A stretch of 64,000 nucleotides of DNA from Noviherbaspirillum sedimenti (lineage in GTDB: Bacteria > Pseudomonadota > Gammaproteobacteria > Burkholderiales > Burkholderiaceae_D), in the NCBI RefSeq assembly GCF_003590835.1, contig NZ_QYUQ01000002.1, forward strand, positions 1,426,001 to 1,490,000, written 5' to 3'. The translations under genes were made by a program, and so were the position numbers. This document shows, piece by piece, positions 45,892 through 55,095 of the stretch. The number at the start of each line of letters is the position of its first letter. Within the stretch, counting starts at the first letter, position 1. The notes below the pieces were generated by a model. That model had not been told where the DNA came from. It did not search any database and worked only from the letters and a program-made list of their open reading frames with translations.

Positions 45892-46653
45892 TTATTGCGC
45901 GACAAACCCACCATCGACGACGAGCGCATGACCCGTTACAAAACTGGCCTTGTCCGAGCATAGCCAGACCGCCCCTTGAGCGATCTCTTCGGGTTCACAT
46001 AGCCGTCCCATCGGCGCATAATTTTCCAATCGCCGGCGAATCGCCTCGCTCATCGCCATCACCTGATCCACCATGGCGCTGCGTGTGACCCCTGGGCAAA
46101 TGGCATTCACACGGATGTTGCGGTTCGCATATTCCAGCGCGGTACTCTTCATTAGCCCAATCACGGCGTGCTTGCTCGCAGTGTAGGCAGGAAGTGGCGG
46201 ATCCATGGTGCCGATCAGTCCTTGGGTCGATGACGTGTTGCATATTGCCCCCTTACCACGCTTAAGCATCTGCGGAATCTGATATTTCATACACAACATC
46301 TGGCTGATAAGATTGATCTCGAGTGTGCGGCGGAACACCGACTCTTCCCACTTGTGGTCGTCCGGATGCGTAATTCCTGCATTGTTAAAAGCGCAATCAA
46401 TCCCGCCGAATTTCGCCACCGTCGCGTCAAGGAACCGCTGCACGTCAGCATCGAGCGAAATATCCCCGGCGATCGCGATCACCTGGCCGCCTTGGCTTTC
46501 GACCAAGTGGGCTGTTTCCTCGACGCTCTGCGAATTCAGGTCGGAGAGCGCAATCATGGCGCCTTCCGCCGCAAAAGCAAGCGCACCGGCACGACCAATT
46601 GCCCCGCCAGCGCCGGTCACGGTCACAACTTTTCCTTCGAACAATCCCGCCAT
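45892..46653 (-). CDS. short-chain dehydrogenase/reductase
   Basis: The 253-residue classical SDR has VTGAGGAIGRAGALAF, FNNAG, the catalytic Ser region NTSSTQG with YTASK, and the GHALVVDGGF end. It resembles LinC-type 2,5-diol dehydrogenases and glucose dehydrogenase-like alcohol dehydrogenases of alicyclic pathways. GAGGAG seven bases upstream decides ATG 46653. It overlaps neither neighbour and is in the middle of the operon. Confidence 0.88.
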   Translation of the reverse strand: MAGLFEGKVVTVTGAGGAIGRAGALAFAAEGAMIALSDLNSQSVEETAHLVESQGGQVIAIAGDISLDADVQRFLDATVAKFGGIDCAFNNAGITHPDDHKWEESVFRRTLEINLISQMLCMKYQIPQMLKRGKGAICNTSSTQGLIGTMDPPLPAYTASKHAVIGLMKSTALEYANRNIRVNAICPGVTRSAMVDQVMAMSEAIRRRLENYAPMGRLCEPEEIAQGAVWLCSDKASFVTGHALVVDGGFVAQ

Positions 46654-46726
46654 ATACTGTCTCCTCAATTCAATATCTTCCCGGTTATGCACGATCGAAG
46701 CTGACATGCAACTTCCGGGGCCCGTA

Positions 46727-47488
46727 TCAACCTGCCCCCATACCTCCGTCAACGATCAATTCGGCGCCCACGGCATAAATGGCGTCGTCGGACGCAAAGA
46801 ACAAAATTGCCTCCGCGATTTCCGCCGGTTGTGACACCCGTCCAAGTGGGATTTGCGTCGCAAATGCCTTGGCTATCTCTTCGTGATTATCCAAGCCTGT
46901 AATCAAATTGGTCATGGATGCGCCGGGGTGAATGCTGTTAACCCTAATGGGTGGTTTAAACGCAGCACCTTCGAGTGCAGCCGCCTTCGTCATTGTGGTG
47001 ACTGCGCCCTTTGTAGCGCAATAACCTGTCATGTTGGGCGATCCCAGAATTCCACGGAGCGACGAGACATTCACCACCGAGCCACCGCGTCCGGCCCGTG
47101 CCATTTCCCGAAAGGCGCAGCGGATACCAAGCCATGTGCCTTCAACATTCACGCGCTGCATTAGATCCCAGTCTGACTCTGTCGTGTCTTCAATTGGTTT
47201 CCACACATGAATACCAGCATTATTCACCACTATGTCGAAGCCGCCGGTCTCGGCGCGCAGCCGATCTGCGAGGTCGTTCCAAGCCTCTTCCCGAGTCACA
47301 TCCAGATGATGATAAAGCGCCTTGCCGCCATCCCGCTTTATCTCGGCGACTACAGCCTCGCCGTCTGAATCAACGATGCCGGCGACGACGACAGTCGAGC
47401 CCTCGGCGGCGAAAAGTTTCGCCGTCGCCTTGCCAATGCCCTGCGTCGCACCGGTGACAATGGCGACCTTACCATTAAGTTTTCCCAT
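46727..47488 (-). CDS. short-chain dehydrogenase/reductase, cyclopentanol-dehydrogenase-like
   Basis: The 253-residue SDR begins GKLNGKVAIVTGATQGIGKA and has VNNAGIH, NVSSLRG and YCATK, with the C-terminal AELIVDGGMGAG. The overall pattern matches CpnA/ChnA-type secondary alcohol dehydrogenases that oxidise cyclic alcohols. GAGGAG precedes the start. Three SDRs in a row imply three alcohol/ketone conversions or different stereoisomers of one hydroxyl group. Confidence 0.87.
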   Translation of the reverse strand: MGKLNGKVAIVTGATQGIGKATAKLFAAEGSTVVVAGIVDSDGEAVVAEIKRDGGKALYHHLDVTREEAWNDLADRLRAETGGFDIVVNNAGIHVWKPIEDTTESDWDLMQRVNVEGTWLGIRCAFREMARAGRGGSVVNVSSLRGILGSPNMTGYCATKGAVTTMTKAAALEGAAFKPPIRVNSIHPGASMTNLITGLDNHEEIAKAFATQIPLGRVSQPAEIAEAILFFASDDAIYAVGAELIVDGGMGAG

Positions 47489-47504
47489 GATTCTCTCCTC
47501 TTTT

Positions 47505-48242
47505 TTATATCGCGACCATGCCGCCGTCGATGAACAGTTCTGCGCCGGTCACGAAGCTGGATCGGTCGGAGGCGAGAAAAAGGACGCCACCGGCGATTTC
47601 ACTCGCCTCCGCGCGACGCTTGATTGGGATGCGCTCATCGAGCGCCGGATCGATTTCAGCGCTCATCGTGGTCTTGCAGATGCCAGGCCCTAGGCTATTG
47701 ACGCGTACGCCGTCTTTGGCCAGTTCAAGCGCTGCCGACTTGGCAAGCACACGCTCCCCGCCTTTGCTTGCGCAATAGGCGGAGTAATTCTCGTAGCCCA
47801 CCTTGCTCGAGGTCGAAGTAATGAAGACGATTGAGCCCTTGCCAGCCTGGCGCATTGGTGGGCTGACATATTTTAGGGCAAGGAAGCAGCTGCGCAAATT
47901 GGTATCGAGCGTCGTCCGAAGGGTTTTCAGGCTTCCTTCCAACACTGACTCGCTGGTCGAATATCCTGCACAACAGACCAATATGTCGATGCGTCCATGA
48001 TCCCGCATCACCTGCTCGGTCAAATGTTGCCAATCTTCCCCCGACGTGATGTCTTGGCGGATATAAAACGCCTTACCGCCATTTTTCACCATATCAGCGG
48101 TCGCTGCCTCCCCCTCGCTGCGCGTGCGACAGGTAATGATGACAGTCGCCCCCTCGGCTAGGAAACGGTCTGCGATCGCGCGTCCGATATTGCGAGAACC
48201 ACCCGTCACGATCGCTATTTTTCCTGCAATTTCGTCAGCCAT
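47505..48242 (-). CDS. short-chain dehydrogenase/reductase
   Basis: The 245-residue SDR has VTGGSRNIGRAIADRF and YCASK with the catalytic Ser in ITSTSSK. The usual NNAG motif reads CCAG (ILVCCAGYST), a departure in the strand 4 region that stabilises the fold; the catalytic Tyr and Lys remain. GAGAGGAG precedes the start. It is followed by another SDR 16 bp downstream. Confidence 0.85.
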   Translation of the reverse strand: MADEIAGKIAIVTGGSRNIGRAIADRFLAEGATVIITCRTRSEGEAATADMVKNGGKAFYIRQDITSGEDWQHLTEQVMRDHGRIDILVCCAGYSTSESVLEGSLKTLRTTLDTNLRSCFLALKYVSPPMRQAGKGSIVFITSTSSKVGYENYSAYCASKGGERVLAKSAALELAKDGVRVNSLGPGICKTTMSAEIDPALDERIPIKRRAEASEIAGGVLFLASDRSSFVTGAELFIDGGMVAI

Positions 48243-48283
48243 TTTCGCTCCTCTCGATTATCTAGTTTTCTTGCCGTTGCCAC

Positions 48284-48739
48284 TTAGTTGGCGGACGGCA
48301 GCGGAATGGTCAGACGCCGCAGTCGCGTAAGCTTCAGCGTCTCGATCTTCCATACGTCATTCTCGCGTCGATAGGTCTCGTGATAATGGCCCGCACCGGT
48401 CATCTGCGAAATGCCGAACGGATTGCCTTCGCTACCCAACCAGTAAATCTGGTCAGTCATTGCCCAAATTGCCTTGGCATGGTTGGCATCGACGATCTCG
48501 ATCTCGGGCATAAAACCGCTGTGGATGCTGACCGGGGTTTGCAGAACATCCTTGATGAAGGTCATCCCCTCGTCGATCGGTCGTGGCGCATCGAAGGCCT
48601 CCGCAAAAAATACCGTAGCGTCGTCTGTAAAGATGGCGCGCAACGAGTCCCATTGCTTGGTATCAACGAAACGAAAGTATCGTGCTTTTAGTAAGCGGAT
48701 CTGTTCTATTGCATAGAGCTTATCGGCAATGTTCATCAT
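48284..48739 (-). CDS. SnoaL-like dehydratase or isomerase (LinA/BaiE type)
   Basis: The 151-residue NTF2-fold protein has Asp26 in RYFRFVDTKQWD and His73 in VSIHSGF, aligning with the catalytic Asp-His pair of LinA (Asp25, His73), BaiE and scytalone dehydratase. These enzymes eliminate water or HCl across a ring C-C bond. ATG 48739 and the next ATG at 48736 are both possible, with GGAATACC upstream. It lies between the OYE and three SDRs, a combination suited to dehydrating a ring alcohol made by an SDR, then reducing the double bond. Confidence 0.75.
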   Translation of the reverse strand: MMNIADKLYAIEQIRLLKARYFRFVDTKQWDSLRAIFTDDATVFFAEAFDAPRPIDEGMTFIKDVLQTPVSIHSGFMPEIEIVDANHAKAIWAMTDQIYWLGSEGNPFGISQMTGAGHYHETYRRENDVWKIETLKLTRLRRLTIPLPSAN

Positions 48740-48950
48740 GGTATTCCAAATTATTTTGGTTGGAGGGTAGCCCTCTTCCTCGCTACAGCACCGAGGTTCG
48801 CTTCATCAAGGAAGTGGCCGAAACCACCCCTACTTTTACAAGGGTGCGACCCACAAGGGGGCCGCCTGCTGAGGGCATGGCGACCAGAACCGAAGCTCCG
48901 GGCGACAACCCTCTAGTCGATGCCTCATAACACGCGGCTCACGGACACGA

Positions 48951-48967
48951 GCGTGCGTGTCGCACGC
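48951..48967 (-). terminator. short GC-rich hairpin downstream of OYE
   Basis: GCGTGCG-TGT-CGCACGC is a perfect 7-bp stem, eight bases after the OYE stop codon. It lacks a U-tract on the minus strand, so termination is doubtful and the operon may continue through it. Confidence 0.35.
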
Positions 48968-48974
48968 AAAAGAT

Positions 48975-50099
48975 TTAGGATAGAGATGCCAGAGCGGCCG
49001 GGTTGAAAGGCTGCAGTTCGTTGTGTGCGCCGCGACGAACTTTCTCCACCCAGCTGGGATCGGCCAGAATCGCGCGGCCGACCCCGATCAGATCAAAGTC
49101 GCCACGCTCGAACATTGCCAACAGTTTGTCGAGGCTGGCAGGCTGACTGGTTTCGCCCATCAGCGTTGCCATTAGTTCCACGTCTAGCCCAACTGAACCT
49201 ACGGTCATGGTTGGCTTGCCGGTGATCTTCTTGACCCATCCTGCGAGATTGAGATCACTTCCCTCAAACGCCGGCTCCCAGAAGCGCCTCTGCGAGCAGT
49301 CGAAAATATCCACGCCGGCATCGACAAGAGGCGTCAGAAACTGCTCCAGTTCCTGCGGTGAATTGACGAGCGTTGCACCATAGTCGTGCAGTTTCCATTG
49401 TGACAAGCGGAACATCAACGGATAGTCGGCAGATGTCCGGGTGCGGCACTCCTTGAGCACCTCCGTGGCAAAGCAGGTGCGTTTCACGAGATCGCCACCA
49501 TAGCGATCCTGGCGCAAATTCGTCTTGTCCCAGAAAAATTGGTCGAACAGATAGCCATGGCCGCCGTGGAAGCCAACGCCGTCGAAGCCTAGATCGAAGG
49601 CGCTGCGTGCAGCTTGGGCAAAAGCCTCGATCACCGCATCGATATCGGCTTGTGTCATTTCGCGCGTTAGTTTGACCGGGGCAGTCCCTATGGCACCTAC
49701 CATACCGGACGGTCCAACTTGGACATCGGTGACGGAACCCGCAGACTCATAGACACCCTCGATTTTCGAGCGGGTGAACAGTCCCGCATGCCACAATTGA
49801 GGAATGATTTTGCCGCCTTTAGCATGGACCTCCTTCACCACCTTGCTCCACCCTTCCAACGCGGGACCGTGGAAGTCGGGCACATTTTCCTCATTTGATG
49901 CGCCCGGATGTGGCACCCAGGTACCCTCGGTAACGATTAGTCCCACGCCGCCTTCGGCGCGCCGCCCGTAATAGCCAGCCACATCCACGCCTGGCACGCC
50001 CCCTGGGGAAAAGGCACGCGTCATCGGTGACATCACGATGCGATTTGACAGCTTGAGGCTGCCGATCACAATTTCCTCGAACAAGAACTCAGTATTCAT
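48975..50099 (-). CDS. NADH:flavin oxidoreductase, OYE family
   Basis: The 374-residue FMN barrel begins with SNRIVMSPMTRAFS and has GFHGGHGYLFDQFFW, with His-x-x-His where the OYE at 15698 has His-x-x-Asn, and the C-terminal FDLIGVGRAILADPSW. It should reduce an activated C=C bond, such as an enone created by oxidation and dehydration in the same operon. AAGGTGAG precedes the start. It appears to be the first gene of the left catabolic operon. Confidence 0.87.
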   Translation of the reverse strand: MNTEFLFEEIVIGSLKLSNRIVMSPMTRAFSPGGVPGVDVAGYYGRRAEGGVGLIVTEGTWVPHPGASNEENVPDFHGPALEGWSKVVKEVHAKGGKIIPQLWHAGLFTRSKIEGVYESAGSVTDVQVGPSGMVGAIGTAPVKLTREMTQADIDAVIEAFAQAARSAFDLGFDGVGFHGGHGYLFDQFFWDKTNLRQDRYGGDLVKRTCFATEVLKECRTRTSADYPLMFRLSQWKLHDYGATLVNSPQELEQFLTPLVDAGVDIFDCSQRRFWEPAFEGSDLNLAGWVKKITGKPTMTVGSVGLDVELMATLMGETSQPASLDKLLAMFERGDFDLIGVGRAILADPSWVEKVRRGAHNELQPFNPAALASLS

Positions 50100-50675
50100 T
50101 CAACTCTCACCTTCTTTCTATGACAGACGATGGTCACCCGCGAAGATGACCTGCACCATACCCCTGAGATGCGGCCTCGCAAAGCAACGACCGCAATCAT
50201 CAGTCTAAAATCCACGTCCGCCGAGATGCTCGGGGGATGGATAACTACTCCAACGCACGCTTGCGACCGGTTGGCATGCAAGCTCGAAACGCAATGCGTC
50301 GACGGCCTCAAACCTGCTGGACGGGACAGTTGCCCCGAGACAGCGCGCTCATCGCTAACAGGCGAAATCCGACCTGGGCGGACATCTCATATCTGACCGT
50401 TCGCCGTTTCACCCATTCAATCCCTTATAAATCTGTTCACGCAACTTCATGGCCCGGCAGCTATGTATTCCCTACAGTTACAGGTACAGGTACACCGACT
50501 TCGCCTGCGCGATGCGCGCCACATCACCGTTTTGAGACACTTTAGTTGAGCCCGACGGGCCCGTATTGATGCTCAATGACAAAATCACCTCTCCATACGA
50601 CTAACGCGGGTTTCTTGCGAGGGCCGCCGGGAGAGAAGTGGCATCAGCTTTTCGAGCAATGCCGATCAGGTTCGA
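50100..50675. other. non-coding spacer with no recognised gene
   Basis: This 576-bp gap separates the two arms of the island. No coding frame with a plausible start and codon use was found. The frame starting at 50577 (MTKSPLHTTNAGFLRG) may be a decayed beginning of the pRiA4b-like remnant that follows. The promoter for the OYE operon must lie in the left part. Confidence 0.4.
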
Positions 50676-50972
50676 TTGTGCGATTTAAAATTCCGCAATA
50701 ACGAGCGCTTCATCTACGAGTATGACCTCGGTAACTACTGGCAACACGAAGTCCGCGTTGAAGCGCGCTTGGCGCGGGAAGATAAACGCACCTATCCCTG
50801 CTGCATTAACGGTCGACGGCGGGCGCCGCCGGAAGACTGCGGCAATCCCTTGACCTTCATGGCGCGACGGGATGCCGTCCCGCTGCAAGTTGCGGATTTA
50901 TTCGAGATCATCCGTAAATATCACGTTATATGTGATGTCGCGCCTGATACACATTCTGTCGCCCAATGGTAA
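50676..50972 (+). pseudogene. fragment of a pRiA4b ORF-3 / IS1096 TnpR-like protein
   Basis: The frame contains RFIYEYDLGNYWQHEVRVEA, TYPCCINGRRRAPPEDCG and RRDAVPLQVADLFE, the conserved centre of plasmid pRiA4b ORF-3-like proteins often carried by transposons. The N-terminal half and the end are missing. It suggests a past insertion within the island. Confidence 0.7.
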
Positions 50973-51091
50973 TACGTCCACAGGTGAATTGGTTACTATC
51001 GTTCCGCCAATGTTGAAGAAGTGAGTACACCGCGCGCGATGTTTGCGCCGCCTCTATGCGGTAACACAAAAGACATGAATGGAGAATCGCC

Positions 51092-51466
51092 GTGCTTAAA
51101 CAGATCGTACTTTTGAAGCGTCGTCCCGGAATGACGATGGAGGAGTTCAAGGACTATTATGAGAATGTCCATTCCAAGCTTGGTGAAAAGTATATGCCCT
51201 TGGCGCGGCGTTACTTCCGACGCTATGTGTGCCCAGAGCCAAATCCTATTACACGGCAGGTAGAAGAACTCGATTTCGACGTTGTAATGGAGATTTGGTG
51301 GGACTCTCGCGAGGATTTCGAGTCAACGATGGAGTCAATCGGTAGCGGTGAAATACACCGGTTGTTCGTTGAAGATGAGAAGAAGATCTTTGATCGACAT
51401 AGTAATCGTGTCTTCACTGTTGAAGAAAAGGAGTCAGTGATGGATAGGAGCTGGGAGGGTTGCTGA
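51092..51466 (+). CDS. EthD-domain protein
   Basis: The 124-residue protein has the EthD/dimeric alpha-beta barrel pattern: KRRPGMTMEEFKDYYENVHS at the start, the conserved RYFRRYV strand, and FDVVMEIWWDSREDFES. The start is GTG 51092, with GGAG seven bases upstream. EthD-like proteins accompany oxygenases and ring-processing enzymes in several catabolic clusters, though a catalytic role is only known for some. It is the only plus-strand gene in the middle of the island and has its own spacer on both sides. Confidence 0.8.
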   Translation: MLKQIVLLKRRPGMTMEEFKDYYENVHSKLGEKYMPLARRYFRRYVCPEPNPITRQVEELDFDVVMEIWWDSREDFESTMESIGSGEIHRLFVEDEKKIFDRHSNRVFTVEEKESVMDRSWEGC

Positions 51467-51589
51467 TCTGGCCGCAGCTCCCAAACCTAATCCGCGGCTC
51501 TTCGAGGCGGCATACTGACCTCTTGATGCCGGGCCAGCGTTTGATCTCTGGAATATAGGCCGGGCACGGGCAACGCCACACAGTGCCGC

Positions 51590-51785
51590 GTCTCGACACG
51601 GCCATGCCCCTTGTCGAGTGTCTCAAAGTGGGAAGGGCTTCAATGTCGTCCCATCCCTCGGCCCCGGCCATGATTGCGCACAACGCGATCACCAGAATAT
51701 CGGCAAGCGCGTGATCAAAGCGGCCTGTCACGCGTGGATCGTCAATGCCTCTCAGCCGTTGCACCAGGATCATGCCAGGATTCAT
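51590..51785 (-). mobile_element. N-terminal fragment of an ISAs1-family transposase
   Basis: On the minus strand the frame reads QRLRGIDDPRVTGRFDHALA, then DILVIALCAIMAGAEGWDDI, the DDE_Tnp_1-associated N-terminal domain of ISAs1-type transposases. It then loses similarity; the catalytic part is absent. It is a relic between EthD and the right operon. Confidence 0.75.
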
Positions 51786-51877
51786 GTCTGCCCCCGATTC
51801 AAAATCAAGGAGCAAACATTGTTAACGGCTTTTAATGCTCCGTGGTCGGAATAACGGGGCAAAGCCTGAAACCGGAA

Positions 51878-52915
51878 CTAAAGCGGCGTCACACCCAATT
51901 GGGCACACGCACCCTCGATTGAGTTGACGACACTCGACGGCGCCTGGAATCCGGTTGGCCTGCCGCCATCGTCCAACTCACGAGAAATCAGAAGCGCCAT
52001 GCGTGCGGTCTGTTCATAGATCGGCCACGACGTTATCGCAGCCTGTGTCGACTCATCCCCTCGCGACAAGTAAGCGGTGACGAATCCCACAAATGCTGGC
52101 TCTTCTTCCACCGCCTGACCTGCTGCCGAGCCGATTTTTTCAAGATACGCCAAGCGCCCTTTTTCGTCCTTCAGCCCAGAAGCCGCCGAGGTAAACATTT
52201 CCGCGGTTTGCTCCGCTGCCTCGGCGGGAACATCGATGCCAGAACGAAAGCTCTCGAACCGCATGTAGCGCGATACAAGAATGGGGTCCGCCAGCGGCCG
52301 CTCGACTAGCGTCCTGCCCCCTATTTTGTGGATGGAGCCGAGTGTTTCTCGTTCCACCAGTTCGCCATGTTCGACCACAACACCAGGGTGGCTCAGTATC
52401 TCCATTTCCGAAAGAAGGGTCCCGTAACTTGGCGTAAAGCCACCTGCGAAGTAACCGGTGACTCCCGCTGTCGCGTCAGGCATTTTTTTTAACGCGAGCC
52501 GGACCGCGAAATCTCCAGTCGCCCCTGAGTAGCCTGCGCCAGGGCATAAAGTAACGCCGCGCTCGCGTGCAGGCTCATCCAGCTCCCGCAGCATGCGCAA
52601 AGTGTCACGCACCTCCCCGCTGAAGTCCATGTAGTGCGCACCCGCCATGATGGCGGCGCGCGCCAGGCCATGCCCCAATGCACCGGACGGTGTGGCCGCG
52701 TTAAGCAGTACATCGCCAGGGCCCAGGGCGGAAACAACCGAACCCATGTCGCTCGCATCGACCCGGCACATCTCGAAGTCCGCTCCGAGCCCGGCCAGCC
52801 TCCGTCTCGCTGTATCGATATTTCGAACCGCCAGTCGTAACTCCACATCCTGCTGCAACGCGTACTGAATAATGCGGCGACTTGTCTCGCCAGTGGCACC
52901 AACCAATAAAATCAT
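51878..52915 (-). CDS. saccharopine-dehydrogenase-like oxidoreductase
   Basis: The 345-residue protein has an N-terminal Rossmann fold (MILLVGATGETSRRIIQYAL) with the typical second strand AVRNIDTARRRL, then HYMDFSGEV and CPGAGYSGATGD, as in the saccharopine dehydrogenase/trans-acting enoyl reductase-like family. The usual substrate is unknown; related proteins reduce C=C or C=O groups of polyketide-like molecules. It is the last gene of the right operon, 68 bp after the dienoyl-CoA-reductase-like gene. Confidence 0.75.
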   Translation of the reverse strand: MILLVGATGETSRRIIQYALQQDVELRLAVRNIDTARRRLAGLGADFEMCRVDASDMGSVVSALGPGDVLLNAATPSGALGHGLARAAIMAGAHYMDFSGEVRDTLRMLRELDEPARERGVTLCPGAGYSGATGDFAVRLALKKMPDATAGVTGYFAGGFTPSYGTLLSEMEILSHPGVVVEHGELVERETLGSIHKIGGRTLVERPLADPILVSRYMRFESFRSGIDVPAEAAEQTAEMFTSAASGLKDEKGRLAYLEKIGSAAGQAVEEEPAFVGFVTAYLSRGDESTQAAITSWPIYEQTARMALLISRELDDGGRPTGFQAPSSVVNSIEGACAQLGVTPL

Positions 52916-52983
52916 TTGTATTCCTTTTTCCTGGAGACTGGAACTTTCCTTGTTAATATCTGATTATCTCGGTCGAGAAATCG

Positions 52984-54966
52984 TCAGGCAATAGAACGGG
53001 CAATTCTGTGTCCTTCGGCTATCGCCACCTGGACGTCGCGCGGCGCCAAGGCATCGCCGACCAGGAAAATTTCCCGCCCTTCACTTCGAAGGATATCGTA
53101 TAGTTCACGCAACGGCTGGTTCTGGGTAACCAGCACCACGGTGTCGGCCGCAACCGTCCGCGTCAGCCCATCCGGCGCCTGCCATGGCCGAACAATGCAT
53201 TGGTCGCTGCCAATGTCGACAAGATGATGGCGCAGCAAAGCTTCGAACTGGCCTAGGGCATAAAACCGCTCCAGCGCCGGCACATCGCGCCAAGTAGTCT
53301 GTACGTAGGGGGTCATGCTGACGGCATGAGTCACGTAGGTTACGCTGGCACCCAAGCTGAGAAGCTGCTCCACGGCTGCGATCGCCTCGTAGTGCCCGAC
53401 GGTATCAAACACGAGCGCAGTTGAACCGCGCTGTACGCTTCGCGCTCCAAGCAAGAGGTCATGCGATGAAATAACGTGCTTCCGGTCGGCCCCTTTGATC
53501 GGCGCATTTGGATTGGCCAACTGGAAGCCATCCATCCTTGGGACCGATCCAGTCGCAATGATGACGACATCAGGCGCAGCGGCCAATATATCATCCGCGG
53601 ACATATAAGTTGACAGCTTGATGTTCACTCCCAACCGGTAAATCTCTTGCTCCAGCCAGTAGGTGATGTCACCCAAGGTACGCAAGGTAGGTGCCAGTTT
53701 GGCGATATTTACGGTACCGCCCAGAACAGGCTGCGCCTCGGCAAGCGTCACATGATGGCCCCTGATGGCCGCGATGCGTGCCGCCTCCATGCCCGCCGGC
53801 CCACCACCGACCACCAATACCGTCTTCGGATTGCTCACCCTTTGCAGCAAATCTTCCGCTTGGCTAACTTCCGCGCCGACTGCCGGATTGACAGCACACC
53901 CCATCCGGCCCACCCTGAATAGACCGCCAATGCAACCCTGGTTGCATGCGATGCACGGCCGGACTTCGTCAGCGCGTCCTTCCCGTGTCTTGCGCACCAG
54001 GTCGGGGTCTGCGATCTGCGCTCTGACCATCGATACCAGGTCCGCACTCCCCTCACGAAGAACCTGTTCCACCTCTTCCAGCGTGCGGAAGCGCCCGGTA
54101 ACGATGCGTGGGAGCCTGGAAACCGATGCAATGTCCGCCGTCGAAGGCAATTCATAGCCGACCGGATTCTGCATCGTTCCCACCATCGTATCCATGCGGT
54201 AATAATCCCCCCTGGATACGTCTACGAAATCGATCAGGCCTTCTGCCTCCAGCTGTTTCAATATGAGCTTATTTTCGTCCTCGGTAATGCCGCCTGGCGC
54301 CTGGCTAGCACCCAGTCGCACACCGACGGCAAAATCGGCTCCGACCGCAGCCCTGATCTCGCGCATCGTTTCGAACAAAAACCGGCTCCGATTTTCAAAG
54401 CTGCCGCCATAGCGGTCTACCCGGTTGTTATAGCAAGGTGCAAGAAACTGGTGGAACAGATAGCCGTGGCAGGCGTGCACTTCCACGCCATCCAGACCGC
54501 CTTCCTTGCACTTTATGGCCGCCTGGACGAAAGCCTGCTTCACTTCCTCGATGTCGGCCAGCGACATGACACGGCCCACCAAACCCCAGTACCCCGGAAC
54601 ATCCGATACCGCAAACGGCGGACCGCCGTCAAACGCAGGATACAGGTTTCCGCCATGCCACAATTGCTGAAACACGCGCATTCCATATGGACGCACCGCA
54701 TCCATCAACTGGCGAAATCCAGGAACGATGGCATCATTGAACAAGGCAAGATGCAATCGGCTGGACGAATGGACACTAGCTCCTTCCAGAATGGTCAGTC
54801 CGCAGCCCCCCTTGGCCCGAGCCACGTGGTAGGCAATGAAATCCTCACCGATATCCGGTACGGCAAAACCGGTGTCGTGCGCGGTGCGTACCACCCGGTT
54901 TGGCACGACGACATTTCCGATCTGGATCGGCTCGAAAACCCGCTTCAACGTAACCATCGTATTCAT
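52984..54966 (-). CDS. 2,4-dienoyl-CoA-reductase-like FMN/FAD/4Fe-4S flavoprotein
   Basis: The 660-residue protein has an OYE-type FMN barrel (about 10-345; EVHACHGYLFHQFLAPCYNN), the 4Fe-4S ligands C-x2-C-x3-C-x11-C in PCIACNQGCIGGLFRVGRMG and following Cys, then an FAD/NAD(P)-binding half (VLVVGGGPAGMEAARIAA; VIIATGSVPRM). The family includes FadH and the bile-acid enzymes BaiCD and BaiH, which reduce conjugated double bonds. GGAG six bases upstream gives ATG 54966. The gene lies in the right operon between scoB and the saccharopine-like gene. Confidence 0.87.
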   Translation of the reverse strand: MNTMVTLKRVFEPIQIGNVVVPNRVVRTAHDTGFAVPDIGEDFIAYHVARAKGGCGLTILEGASVHSSSRLHLALFNDAIVPGFRQLMDAVRPYGMRVFQQLWHGGNLYPAFDGGPPFAVSDVPGYWGLVGRVMSLADIEEVKQAFVQAAIKCKEGGLDGVEVHACHGYLFHQFLAPCYNNRVDRYGGSFENRSRFLFETMREIRAAVGADFAVGVRLGASQAPGGITEDENKLILKQLEAEGLIDFVDVSRGDYYRMDTMVGTMQNPVGYELPSTADIASVSRLPRIVTGRFRTLEEVEQVLREGSADLVSMVRAQIADPDLVRKTREGRADEVRPCIACNQGCIGGLFRVGRMGCAVNPAVGAEVSQAEDLLQRVSNPKTVLVVGGGPAGMEAARIAAIRGHHVTLAEAQPVLGGTVNIAKLAPTLRTLGDITYWLEQEIYRLGVNIKLSTYMSADDILAAAPDVVIIATGSVPRMDGFQLANPNAPIKGADRKHVISSHDLLLGARSVQRGSTALVFDTVGHYEAIAAVEQLLSLGASVTYVTHAVSMTPYVQTTWRDVPALERFYALGQFEALLRHHLVDIGSDQCIVRPWQAPDGLTRTVAADTVVLVTQNQPLRELYDILRSEGREIFLVGDALAPRDVQVAIAEGHRIARSIA

Positions 54967-55095
54967 CTCTAGCTCCTGTTTGCAACGATACACAGGGCAA
55001 TTGCCTTGACGTAAGCTTTTTTTTCACTTGCATTCATCATTTTTTCAGTCTCCATTCACCCAATTCAGATATGCGCCATGACAGGCCCAAGCTTT

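Noticed and set aside
48682..48930. 82-codon plus-strand frame between the SnoaL-like gene and OYE
   Set aside because: The segment RYSTEVRFIKEVAETTPTFT is protein-like, but I cannot assign it to a family and there is no start signal; it may be a relic.
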